In this document: positions 1 to 10,222 of the stretch, piece by piece
How positions within the stretch are numbered: the first letter of the stretch is position 1
Layout of the letters: each line of letters opens with the position of its first letter
Assembly (NCBI GenBank): GCA_033398695.1
Contig: CM065803.1
Coordinates: forward strand, 99,002,001 to 99,066,000
Length of the DNA stretch: 64,000 bases
Reading direction: 5' to 3'
From: Orobanche coerulescens
Taxonomy: Eukaryota > Streptophyta > Magnoliopsida > Lamiales > Orobanchaceae
Made by a program: the position numbers and the translations under genes
Notes under the pieces: generated by a model
Told to the model about the DNA's origin: nothing
Database searches by the model: none
The model's input: the letters and a program-made list of their open reading frames with translations, nothing else

Positions 1-40
1 GCCTGTCTTGGACTGATCTAATTTTGTTTTCTTTTTGCAG

Positions 41-194
41 GACCTCTCGTTCCAGCGATCGGCGACCTTCCATTCGATTTCTTGATCGTTTGGGAGCGGA
101 TCCGTGCCTTGCCGAACTCCTTTATTGACGTTCGATCGCTTGGTACCGAAGCTCATCGGTTGGGGGCTCGATTCCCATCACTTGAAAGTTCCAG
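41..194 (+). other. Candidate upstream exon of the Tat antisense ORF
   Basis: A pyrimidine-rich tract ending in TTTTTGCAG (AG at 39-40) is a good splice acceptor, and CCAG|GTATGA at 195 is a good donor, so 41-194 looks like an internal exon of the antisense gene continuing to the right. One frame (from 43) is open throughout, but joining it to the next exon at 286 does not keep the frame of the main protein. The frame that does match has a TGA at 83. Either the exon boundary is wrong or this copy has a one-base change. Earlier exons lie left of the window. Confidence 0.45.
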
Positions 195-285
195 GTATGA
201 GCTTAAGTGGTGCTTCCTTGCTTGACGATCATCTCCAGGAGGTCGTTTTGTTTTATCTAACTTGTTTGTATCTCTTCTTTGACAG

Positions 286-1737
286 AGGTTTATTTTCCCC
301 GTTTTGCCGAGCCACCGCCAGAGATAGCCATGTCGAACCCGGGAGTTCTTGGTCGCCTTCACTTGGGCAAGCAGACTGGTCGCGTTCCTGCGACGACGTC
401 TCGCCCTGCTCCGGTGACGAGGCCTGTCGAGGTGCCAGTCGCCGAGCCGGTGGTTCAGGGCGAGGAACAGCTTCAGCGCCGCAAGAGGCGAAGGTCGGAG
501 GAGTCCTCGTCGATTTCTGAGGCGGATGTATCAATTCTTGAGCCTCCGGTTGCTGCGGCTCCTATCTCTGCCGTCCTGATGATGGAGCGATCAGGCCCTA
601 GGCCCACGGTCCCCGGCCCCCGGTCATTTGGCAGCTCGGCGAAGAAGGTGGCGATCGCCGAGGCGGAAACCTCCCGGGGCAAGCCTTATTTCGGATGCGA
701 GCCCGAGCTGGTCAATAGGTAAGAAAGGGTCAAAATATTTCTGAGTTAGGCATTCTGAGCATGGTATGGGCTAACTCCTTGGTTTCCTTGGTTTGCGCTG
801 CAGGGTTCGTCTCGCCGATCCGGACGTTGCTCCCATGGTGCTGGACTTTTTGTCGAGCAAGGCTCCGCAACAGTCCCTCGAAGTCCCTGCTTATGTCCGC
901 CAGGCTATCACCTCTCTGCCCAAGGCCTGGACGACCGATCTTGATGCGATTGCTCGTCGGCGATCTGGAGAAGCCATGCAGGCGACCGTTGCCCTGGCTC
1001 TCCAGACGGCGACGATGGCCGTCCAAGCCACTAGGGATTTTGAGGGGCGACCCTCCACTGCTCATCTCCATAGTGACCTCGAGGCCGCCCGGAACAAAAA
1101 TATCGAGGATGCCAACCGGATCCGGTCTATGGAGAAGGAGTATGAGGAGACGGCCAAAAGGGCTAAGCAGGATGTGGACCGATTGAAGCAGGAGCTGAGC
1201 CGCTCTAAGGAGGCTGCCGATCGGTCCCGTGATAAGGAGAAGGAAACCCGCCAGAAGCTCGTGGCTTCGCAGGAGGAGGCGGCCAGGCTGAAGGTGATGG
1301 TGGATCGGCTCAGCGGTGAGCTAGAGGCGGCGAAGAAAGAGCTGGAGAAGGCCAGGGGCGAGAACGCTGCCAAGGCGGTCGAGCTGGCGGAGGCCGAGAA
1401 GACGGCCGCGGATTTGAAGGGGCAGCTGAAGGCGATTGAGGTCGATCCCTACCTTAACGTCGAGCACGTCGGCGAGTTCGCTTATTGCTTGGCCTATGCT
1501 GACGCTGTTCGAGCCGCTAAAAAGGCAGGGATCGAGATCGGTCCCCTGATGGAGAGCTTCAAATCCTATGTCCTCGAGCATCCTCTGCATCCAGAATTCT
1601 CCTTGCCGATCCTTGACTTTGTCGACTTCGGGATCGACTTGAGTTGGTATACCGGTAAACTCATTCATCCCGAGGCCGATGGGGGAGCCCAAGCCGATCC
1701 GCAACCCGAGGGCGATGGCCAGCCGGCGGGGCCTTGA
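286..1737 (+). CDS. Antisense coiled-coil ORF (aORF) of the Tat retrotransposon, partial, spliced
   Basis: This is the extra ORF that plant Tat-clade Ty3/gypsy elements carry between pol and the 3' LTR, antisense to gag-pol; its function is not established. Family knowledge links it to the Pfam family for 'putative gypsy type transposon' proteins. Two exons are visible, 286-718 and 804-1737, joined by an intron with AG|GTAAGA and GCTGCAG borders that keeps the frame (NR-VRLADP). The first exon encodes a low-complexity, Pro/Ser/Arg-rich linker. The second encodes about 311 residues: a short helical segment, a long Lys/Glu/Ala-rich coiled coil over roughly its middle third, and a conserved-looking aromatic C-terminal segment ending in an acidic, Gln/Pro-rich tail. 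AATAAA at 1819-1824 is a plausible poly(A) signal. No stop interrupts these 1.37 kb, unlike the neighbouring gag-pol. Confidence 0.75.
719..803 (+). other. Intron within the aORF
   Basis: An 85-bp intron bounded by AG|GTAAGA at 719 and TTGCGCTGCAG| ending at 803. Unspliced, the upstream exon reads into a stop at 720-722. Removal joins the two exons in one frame, with an arginine codon across the junction. Confidence 0.7.
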
Positions 1738-2796
1738 GAGGCATTTTTGTTTTTCCTCCGTAACTTGTACTTTTTGTAATGCCTTCGGGCCTCGTAATGT
1801 ATGAAACTTTGTGTTATGAATAAAATGCACCTTTTTTCATACTGTCTCTTTACATGCGATCGCCTTTGAATGTTTGCGTGCAATTTTTACAAGTACGTGT
1901 ATGATTGCTTTCGACGTTTTGTTCATCCGACCGATTGTCTGAGTGTTGAAAGCATTGATATGTTTTGAATCGGAATTCTTACTTGTAATTTTTGTCGAAC
2001 GACCCTGGTCGTCCTGCGTGTGTTTGAGCGAAGCCGATCGTGTGTGGTTCCTCTTTGTTCAATCGTATTTGAGATTAGCTCGACCTATCTCTGCCCCCTT
2101 GTTTTTGTTCACTTATTGTAAGTAAGGAAACCAAAACTAGTTTGTCTGGCGAGCTATCTTCATTTTGCCGATTCTGAAGAATCATGTATGGTTGGGGTGT
2201 TCGATGGACCGATCTCCCCAATCGTGTCTTTGTGTGCGAGGGATATTGTGTATCCCGCGACTCACTTTTTGTGAGGGTCCTCCGTTAGGCTACGCCTGCC
2301 TTGTGTTAAAATGAAAGGCGGGCGATCTCGGTCTGGAGGAGTCCTTGCGCGGAGTGTTGTCGGCTTATTCGACACAACGTCCGCGGCTTGTCAGCTCTGC
2401 TTCCACCTCGGCCCGCCATGAAGATGGCGACCCTCGACGGTGTACGTTGAGACGGGGGTAGTGGCACGTCGCATTGTCCGGGTTCACCATGTTAGATGAT
2501 GTACCTTGAGGACGTGCGATCGTGCCTACTGATTATTTTGGAGGGTCCTTCGGCTATGCCGGCCTCGTATTTAAACGAAGGGCGGGCGATCTCAGCCCAA
2601 AGGAACCTTGCATGGGCGAAGCTGTCGGTTCCATCGACCTCCAGGACCATGGCTGCATTAATTTTACCTAGGATCGTCGTGATCATCGATCGTCGGCGGT
2701 ATGCGATATGCCTGGTGGGGCGATCGCCAGAATAGATGGGATAGGAAAAAATCTCATTATATTCCTTGTACATCATTGAAATTGAATACAAAATTA
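1738..2796. other. Spacer between the convergent aORF and pol
   Basis: No coding sequence is visible. It holds the aORF 3' UTR with a poly(A) signal. It also has two imperfect copies of a module of about 95 bp, at about 2272-2365 and 2539-2632, both containing GAGGGTCCT...GGCGGGCGATCTC. Non-coding blocks between pol and the antisense ORF are usual in Tat elements. Confidence 0.5.
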
Positions 2797-4359
2797 TCAC
2801 TGGTAGTATTTTTTCAGATGCACGGCGTTCCAGGGGTATTGATCCGGAGTACCGTCAGAATGTTCCAGTTCGTAGGCTCCTTTAGTTAGCCATCTGGATA
2901 CTCTGAAAGGTCCCTCCTAGTTCGGACCAAAAACGCCTGTGTGGGTTTGGATCTTCTTAAGGACGAGATCGCCCACTTGAAACCTTTTTTCTTTGACCTT
3001 TGAATTGAAGAACTTCTCGGCTCTCCTTTTGTGGATTGTGTTCTTCATTTCTGAGGTCAGCCGTCGTTCTTCGAGCATGTCTAGGTTGATTCGTCGGGCC
3101 ATATAATTATCGGTCGTCATTTCCTGTTCGGTTCGATGGCTGAGGACGACGATCTCTGAAGGAATCATTGCTTCTGTTCCGAAGGCAAGGGCGAATGGGG
3201 TTTCGCCGGTTGAATTGCGGGTCGTCGTTCGGTAGGACCACAAAACGTCTGGGAGCTCACTCGCCCATCATCCTTGCCTGCATTCGAGTCGCGCTTTAAT
3301 CGTGTGTTTGAGGATCTTATTCACTGCCTCTACCTGCCCGTTCGTCTGAGGGTGATAGGGCGCTGAGAATAACCTTTTGATTCCCCACTTTTCACAGAAT
3401 TGCATGACTTCTAAGCCGTCGAACTGTTTTACGTTGTCGGAGATGATGGCCTGGGGCAGACCGAATTGACATACGACGTTTTTCCATATAAACTTTATCA
3501 CTTGCTCTTGGCCGATCTTGTTGAGCGGTTCGGCCTCAGCCCATTTGGTGAAATAGTCGACCCCTACGATGGCGAACTTACAGCCCCCTGGAGCCGTCAG
3601 TAAGGGACCTATAAGGTCGATGCCCCATTGCGCAAATGGCCAAGGGCTATACATGGAGGTGAGCTGTTCGGGTGATAGTTTAATATTGGGGCCCATTATC
3701 TGACACCTATGGCACGATCTGGCATAGGCGATCGCATCTTTCCGAAGTGATGGCCAGAAAAACCCTTGTCTGGTTGTCTTATGGATGAGGGCTCGCCCGC
3801 CCGCATGGTTTCCACAAATTCCGTCATGGATCTCAGCTAAAACGAGCCGACCTTCCTCCGGTGTAATACACTTGAGGAGGGGAAGGCTGAAGGCTCGCTT
3901 GTAAAGCCAATCGTCCAATAGGGTATATCTGGTCGCACGGAGGTGGAGTTGGCGAGCTTTAACACGGTCGTCAGGGACCGTTCCGTCCTTTAAGTATTTG
4001 ATGAATGGAGTCATCCAGTTCTCCTCGGCGATGGCAACCGAGGTAACCAGGCCTCTGTCGATCGCCGGCCTTGCTGACTTTGTGATTTGGATATTGGAGA
4101 AGTCGGCTACCCCGTCCGATGATGCTAGTTTGGAAAGAGCATCGGCCTGGGAGTTGTGCTCTCTCGGGACTTGTTCGATCAGTACTTCTTCGAATTTTGT
4201 GCACATTTCGGCGACCAACTCTTGGTATTTGACCATCTGTTCGCCGCGCGCCTCATATTCTCCCTTGACTTGGTTTACGACCAAAAGGGAGTCCATGAAG
4301 ATATGGAGGCGACGAACATCTAGGGCGAGGGCTAGATCGATCCCGCCTACCAAAGCTTC
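2797..4359 (-). pseudogene. Tat gag-pol: end of RNase H and integrase, broken
   Basis: Reading leftward, this stretch first finishes RNase H (NNEAE, then the acidic residues around FMDSLL and the conserved HNSQADALSKLA). Integrase follows: an HHCC zinc-binding region ending CHRCQ, then the catalytic core with D (WGIDLIGP), D (IISDN) and E (GQVEAVNK), and a C-terminal domain ending in the family-typical WNAVHLKKYY. Three in-frame stops break it. TAA at 4360-4362 sits where Tat elements have NNEAEY. TGA at 3268-3270 follows the catalytic core. TAG at 2917-2919 replaces the Trp of a GPNWEGP-type motif. The true end is the TGA at 2797-2799. The frame is otherwise kept, so the copy died by point changes. 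Confidence 0.9.
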
Positions 4360-4362
4360 TTA

Positions 4363-5747
4363 TTCGGCTTCATTATTGGTCGCACGAAAACCGAAACGCA
4401 TAGCATTTGTGAAACTCTGACCATCGGGGCTGATGAGGACAATCCCTGCCCCTGCTCTCGAATTGGTCGCTGAGCCATCTACGTATAACTTCCAGGCAGG
4501 TCGGCCGACCTGGGTTGGACTATGAGGGAACGTTAATTGCACCATGAAGTCCGCCAGATCTTGGCCCTTGATCGCCGTGCGAGGAGCGTAAGTGATACCA
4601 TATTGGGCGATCTCCAGCGACCACTTGAGGAGTCGCCCGTTGGTGTCCGGTCGGTGCAGGACTTGTCTTAGAGGTAGAGTTGTTAGGACTTCCACTTGGT
4701 GATCGAAGAAGTAAGCCCTCAGCTTACGAACACTCATGACAAGGGCGTAGGCGATCTTCTCCAATGGTGTATAACGTGTCTCAGCGTCGTGGAGCGCCTG
4801 GCTAACATAGTAGATGGGCAAGTGGGCTTGTCCCTCCGCTCGCACCAGAACGGCACTTAGTGCGACCTCCGAGGCTGCCAGGTAAAGGAATAGTTTTTCA
4901 CCGGGGATCGGCTTTGCCAGGATCTGGGGGTTAGATAGATATTCCTTTATTTTGGTGAATGCTATCTGGCTTTCCTTCGTCCATGCGAACTTCTTGTTCT
5001 TGATGGTCGCGAAGAAAGGTTTGCTTTTATCGCCGAGCCGTGATATGAAATGGTTGAGGGCGGCTAGACAACCTGTGAGGCGTTGCACCTGCTTGATGTT
5101 TCGCGGTTCCTGCATGTCAAGGATCGCCTGTATCTTGGTGGGGTTCGCCTCGATCCCCCTTTGGCTCACTATGTGCCCCAGGAACTTCCCGAAGCCCAAC
5201 CCGAAGTTGCATTTCTTGGGGTTCAGCTTCATGTTAAACTGCTCAAGGATGGCGAACGTCTCGGCGAGATCGTTGAGGTGATCTTCCTTCTTGAGGCTTT
5301 TGACTACGATATCGTCAATGTAGACCTCCATGGTCTTGCCGATCTGATCGGCAAACATTCTGTTGACTAATCGCTGGTAGGTCGCCCCTGCGTTTTTAAG
5401 CCGAACGACATTCGGACCCAAAAGTATATCTCTTTTTCCGTGTGGAAAGACGTGTGTTTTATGTCTTCCTCCGCCATTGGGATTTGATGATACCCGGCGA
5501 AGGCATCCATAAATGACATCATTTCGCAACCTGCCGTACTATCGACCAAGTGATCAATATGAGGCATCGGGAAGTGATCTTTTGGACATGCCGCGTTGAG
5601 GTCGGTGAAGTCAATGCATAATCTCCAGGAGCCAGTTGGCTTTTTGACGAGGACCGCGTTGGCGACCCACTGTGGTTCGTCTGTGGCTACTCCGATCAAT
5701 TTGTTGTTGAGTAACTTCTGGACTTCTATGTCGAGCGCCGCATATTT
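4363..5747 (-). pseudogene. Tat gag-pol: reverse transcriptase and RNase H, frameshifted
   Basis: Reverse transcriptase of a Ty3/gypsy Tat element. Visible motifs in order are WVANAVLVKK, WRLCIDFTDLN, MDAFAGYHQI, FGLK and YIDDIVVKS (the YxDD active site), followed by the connection domain and RNase H beginning at LYVDGS. A one-base loss near 5397-5402, inside the conserved FGLKNAG region, shifts the frame. The sequence upstream runs without another break to the TAG at 5748-5750. The product would have copied element RNA to DNA in the virus-like particle; this copy cannot. Confidence 0.9.
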
Positions 5748-8567
5748 CTAGGGACCGAACTTCCTACGCTTCTGGTGAACAGGCTTCATCGCCCGGTCGA
5801 TCTTTAGATAATGGCAAGCGTGTTCGGGACTTATGCCAACCATATCTTGATGCGACCAGGCAAAGACTCCGATGTTCCTACGTAGCAAGTTGATCAGATC
5901 CCCCTTTAATTCGTGGTCGATGCTTGCGCCGATCTGTACTTCCCGTTCTGGATGATCCGGATCCATCGTAATGCTTTCCAACTCTTCGACAGGGACGGTC
6001 GCCTCTCGTTTGGTGCGATCTCCGGACTCGGTCCTTGGATCGATGTCGAGACTTGGCTCGAAACCGATCCTTGGCTCGATGTCGTCCGTCAATTGATGAG
6101 AGATGGCATCCCCTGAGTCGGGTTGGTACGATGTGTTTGGCTCGTCGATCTCCATGGGTTGATCGTCGATCGCTTCAATGTTACATATAGTATGGGAAGT
6201 ATTGAAAGAAGTAACAACATAGGAGTAATTCAAACATCTTTTTGCCATTAGCTGATCTCCTTTTACAGTACCGACCGTCCCATCGGCAGTGGGGAATTTG
6301 ATACAGTAAAAGAAAGATGAGGCGACCGCCTCAAAGGTTTCCAAAAAGGGGCGACCTAGGAACCCATTATAGATGCTGGGCCTATCTATGATTACAAAGC
6401 TTAGGTTCCTAGTAATCCTAACCTTGGGATCATAAAAGCATACTAGCTCAACGGAGAGCTTGATCCTCCCGTAGGCTTGGACTGTGTTGTCGCCGAACCC
6501 TTGGAGCACGGTGTCGAAAGGCTTGATGAATTTGATCAAGTTGCCGAGTTGGTCTAGGGCGGATTTGAATATGATGTTGCAGAAACTCCCATTGTCGACC
6601 AGCACGCGATCAACCGTCTTCCCAAGGATACAAGCGGAGATCACTAGTGCATCCTCTTTGGGACATTGCACTCCCTCCCTGTCCTTGTTGGAAAAGGTGA
6701 TGAGCGCGTCTTTAGAGATGGTTGGCTCCGGAGGTACCACAACATGGACTTCGGCGAACGCCCTCAGCTCCGCTTTTCGCTTTCTGTTTGACAGGGTGGA
6801 AACCGGGGAAAGGCCCCCGAGGCTTCCACCTCCTGCTTGAAGCATGTTGATCGAAGGGATCGACTCATCAGAGTACTCCGGCTCATGCTCGATTCTGGCG
6901 ATCGGATTGGGAGGAATTCTTTCGCTTGGTCGGCGCTCGCACCCTCCGGCTCTTTCCGTCCTGGGTTCTGGCTTGGTGATCAAATTGTCCAGTTTGCCTT
7001 CCTCAAATAGTCGCCAGAGCTGTCTGAGGAGGTCGCAGCATTGGCTAGTGTTGTGGCCGGGACTCTTATGATAGGCACATAATTTGCTACGGTCTAGGTG
7101 ATCGTGGTCCCTTATTGGCTTTGGCTTGGAAAGCCACTCGCGACCCTTGATCGCGTTGAAGATGTGGGCCGGAGATAAGTTGAGGTTGTGGAGAAGGTGG
7201 ACCTCTACATCCTCGAAGGCTTTGAACTCGCCAGGCGGTTTGGCGACCGCCTTTCTGGGCTTGGCGGCCGCCTTCTTCAGGACACGGGACAGTGCTTTTA
7301 ATTCTTCGGATGGTCCCTCGTCTAAGCGGAGTGAGAGCATCCTCTGCCTGGCCAGGAAACCGGCGGACTTGCTGCGGAATACCGAGTAGGTCGGGGGGAT
7401 ATCTTTTGTGAGGTGCCTGAACATGGGCGAGCGTCCGTGGAATCCGCTCATGACTGAGTTGAGAGCGAGCTCTTCGCTGATGGGCTCGCCGGTGAGGACT
7501 ATCTCGTCTACCCGGTTGATGTAATCTTCGTCTGACTCGTCCTTCCCCTGCTTGATTTTCATCATGCGGTGGGGGCCTTCAGGGCGAGCGACTTTGGCGA
7601 CGAAGTACGTCGTGAAATCCTTCGCCAGCTTCTCAAAGCATTTGATTGAGCGAGCTGGTAGTGAGACGTACCATCTGTGGGCGAGGTCACCCAGAGTTAA
7701 CGGGAACATCCGACACTTCGTCGCGTCTGATGCTCCACATCCGGTCATGTAGATCCGGAATTTGCTCAAGTGGGTCTCCAGATCCGACCTCCCCTCATAT
7801 AGAGGTGTTTGTGGGGGATTGATCGTTGGCTGGACTAGGGCGAGCTCGATCTGAGTCGTGAGTGGTTCGCTAGATCTAATGATCGATCTCCTGGCACCTG
7901 CCCCATTTTCCAGGAGCGCCTTCATCTCGTTGAACTGGCGTTGCATGGCGGCCATCGCCGTCGCATGACTGCTCGCCGAGTGGCTCTCAGAGCGTGAACC
8001 AAGGCGATCGTGTACCGATCCCCTAGCCCCGTGGTGAATGACGAGCTCTCTGCCAGTGGGTTCCTTTCTTGGGCGAGCAGGGGCTCGCTGACCGGCCTGT
8101 CTCCTGGGAGTCGGATATGCCGAACTCCTGGTAAAGGATTCGGATATCGATGTCTCCCGGCGGGGGCCTGAGTGCCCGGGTCGCCATGAGGGATCGCTCC
8201 CCAGGCGGCTGAAGACGGAATCGTCCCTCCTTACGAGAGCCTTCTCCTGTGGCTCGGGGCTTTCTGTCGATTTCTCAACATAGATCCCCTTGAGCTTCCG
8301 TTTGTTAGCCCGGCGAACGGTGGACGGAGTGATGGTGGGTGAGCCATTGGCCTTCTGTCGCTCCCTGAGGATGGCTATAGCCTCCTCAATCTGTTCCGTG
8401 GTCTGGAACTGATCGAGTGAGAGGCTAGAACCGTCCCTCGGGGGCGGGAGTGAGAGCCTAGCGTCGCCACGGTCGCCTTCCGCCGTGGGCTGGGATTCGG
8501 TCCTTGCCGGAATAAGATTTCTGGTAGATCTCAGGGTGGCTCTCTTGGAGGTCGTTGCTGATGTCAT
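5748..8567 (-). pseudogene. Tat gag-protease region, open for 939 codons
   Basis: The ATG at 8567 begins about 115 bp after the PBS. Residues about 1-245 are basic, Ser/Arg-rich and low complexity. The capsid-like retrotransposon gag domain lies at about 255-410. A variant zinc knuckle, C-x2-H-x4-H-x4-C (CAYHKSPGHNTSQC), is at 497-510. A retropepsin-like protease has its active site written VDNGS at 657-661; Tat elements commonly have Asn or Gly where Ty3/gypsy proteases have Thr or Ser. The region ends at TAG 5748-5750, a probable Glu-to-stop change because the following codons continue with the standard RT N-terminus. Gag would assemble the particle and bind the RNA. The frame is otherwise intact, so truncated Gag-protease could still be made. 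Confidence 0.88.
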
Positions 8568-8680
8568 TTTCTGAAGGTTTTTCTATTGAAGAACAGTGAG
8601 TGTTTCTTCAAGTATATGTCCGGAGAACAGTGAGTGTTCTTCGAGACGGTAGGAATAAAAATGAAGGTTTAGATGGCCCC
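8568..8680 (-). other. Tat 5' leader between PBS and gag
   Basis: A short untranslated leader that precedes the gag ATG. It contains two copies of a GAACAGTGAGTGTT-type motif, near 8589 and 8625. No other signal was recognised. Confidence 0.5.
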
Positions 8681-8699
8681 CCTTCCTTCTAGCGCCAAT
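8681..8699 (-). other. Primer binding site of the Tat element
   Basis: Read on the minus strand, ATTGGCGCTAGAAGGAAGG directly follows the LTR end. TGGCGC-type primer binding sites are usual in Tat/Athila-related elements. The priming tRNA is not assigned here. Confidence 0.75.
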
Positions 8700-9664
8700 T
8701 GTTGTTACCCAAAATATTATCCGGAGATAGTATTGCTGGAATGATCGAGTAACAAACAAATGCGAGAACACTTCCGTGAGAAAATAGATAACACAAGATT
8801 TGCCGCGGTTGTTAATCCCGGGCTTGAATGCTCTCGCGAGATGTTATTAATAAATATACTGTCGAGTACAAATATTAATGTTAGAATCTATTACAAGGAG
8901 TGTAAAGACTTCTAGTTATCTAGGCTTTAGAGCGCGTAAATTGCCGGAAGAACCAGATAGATAAATCTGTGAGTTCTTGCTTGGGATATATGATCAATGT
9001 GTATGAATATCACTATGAATGTATTAGTGGTAGCCAAAAGAGCCTTTGTTTCTCTCTTTGGTGTGTATTTTGCACTTAATTCGTAGTAAAATTCGCGTCG
9101 TTTCTGCTGCTGCAGTGAGCTCTCTATTTATAGGGGACAAGGTAGTTGGGGCCCCTTAGGCGATCGCGGGCGACCGCCGTTTTTTATATTATAATAAGGT
9201 GGCCGATTGTCCCGTCACGTGGGGCTGTTCCCTTAAAGTCTGGGGCTGCTGCTGGCGCCAGCTGTGCGAACCAATGGGAGGCCAACACGCGTCCTGGGCA
9301 GCTGTCTGGGGAGGACCCACTTTGTACCTTTCGGCGGCTTTGTCGGTAGGTGTGGCAGGTGACAGGCTGTGGTCAAAGATCCTATCTGTCCGTATCCTTT
9401 GAAGATCCGCACGTGGGCCACTGCCCAAGATTCGGTCTTCGACGACTTTGACGGATGCTGGATCCATACGTGGCACGAGATGATCGCCTCTGGTTCGCTC
9501 ATTAAAGGCGATCGTCAGATATTAGAAGACGATCGCTGGGCACCAAAAGACGGTCGCCGTATTATGCCGAACTCTAGGAGTTTGTCCAGAGTATGTCTTC
9601 CATGGTTGGTTTCTCTGATCGTGATGACGATCGCCTCTAGAGGCGTTTTAATCGCCGCACAACA
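8700..9664 (-). mobile_element. Tat LTR (965 bp) shared by two tandem copies
   Basis: The LTR runs from TGTTGTTACCC to GCACAACA on the plus strand. On its left side lies the PBS and gag of the left copy. On its right side lies a polypurine tract and aORF promoter, which belong next to a 3' LTR. It therefore serves as 5' LTR of one copy and 3' LTR of another. U3 is the right part, and a minus-strand TATA box lies at 9124-9133. U3 holds several CGATCGCC-like motifs. Confidence 0.82.
9124..9133 (-). promoter_or_regulatory. TATA box of the Tat LTR
   Basis: CTATAAATAG on the minus strand, followed by GAGAGCTCACTGCAG. It is correctly placed in the LTR to drive transcription leftward into PBS, gag and pol. 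Confidence 0.7.
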
Positions 9665-9680
9665 ATTGCCCCCCGGCTCG
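9665..9680 (-). other. Polypurine tract of the right-hand Tat copy
   Basis: On the minus strand CGAGCCGGGGGGCAAT abuts the TG start of the LTR, as expected for the plus-strand primer of a 3' LTR. Its presence on the right flank shows that a second Tat interior began here. Confidence 0.7.
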
Positions 9681-10000
9681 CCTCGATGTTGAAAACACGG
9701 GGTGAGGTGGCACTATTGGCGATCGCCAATGTTTAGCCGATCAACCGATCTGAATTCAAATCCGGACGATCTCCTTTCGCGCCGGGGGCGGCGGGAAATG
9801 AAGGCGGGCTTTTAAAGTGACAGGGACACGCGTCGCGCCGCTGTTGGGGGAGTACGACGGTTTGTCAGACTTGTCGGCTGGCGTGCCCTCGAAAAGACGC
9901 GTACGCGGGATCCGAGGGCATTTTTTAATGCGTCCCCACGTGACGGTTGCGATCCAGCCCTCGAGGTTTCTCCTATTTGCATTCAGACCCTCGTCTCCAT

Positions 10001-10010
10001 CTATAAAAAG
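10001..10010 (+). promoter_or_regulatory. Promoter TATA box of the antisense ORF
   Basis: CTATAAAAAG lies about 150 bp upstream of the aORF start codon at 10155 and is followed by a C/T-rich leader. A donor-like TAG|GTAAGA occurs at about 10112-10119 in the leader. It points rightward, opposite to the LTR promoter, so the antisense gene appears to have its own promoter. Confidence 0.6.
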
Positions 10011-10154
10011 GCCAGGGCTTCTTCTTCTTCATTTTTTACGCGTCCTTGCATCCCTAGCCGAATTTCTGCAAAAATCTCAGGAGCTTCTTGCGCCGACCTC
10101 CTTCTTTTCTCTAGGTAAGAAAAATTAACCTTCTCCCTCTCTTTACTTTCTAAT

Positions 10155-10222
10155 ATGTCGGGGGGATCCAAAACCTTTGAGATCGGAAGTTCTTCCGCTG
10201 CCGCAGCGTCGCCTGAACGGGA
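10155..10222 (+). pseudogene. Truncated 5' end of the aORF in the right-hand Tat copy
   Basis: The ATG at 10155 begins a Ser/Ala-rich N-terminus (MSGGSKTFEIGSSSAAAASP) of the kind expected for the antisense protein. After about 23 codons the sequence changes abruptly to family B LTR and a stop follows at once. Only this N-terminus survives. The corresponding part of the left copy is outside the window, so the two cannot be compared. Confidence 0.6.

Noticed and set aside
5913..7752. Several plus-strand frames opposite the Tat gag-protease gene
   Set aside because: Shadow frames of a GC-rich coding region; the known antisense ORF of this clade lies at 286-1737 instead.
9146..9692. Overlapping frames in the Tat LTR U3
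   Set aside because: Short, on both strands, spanning promoter sequence, with no recognisable domain.
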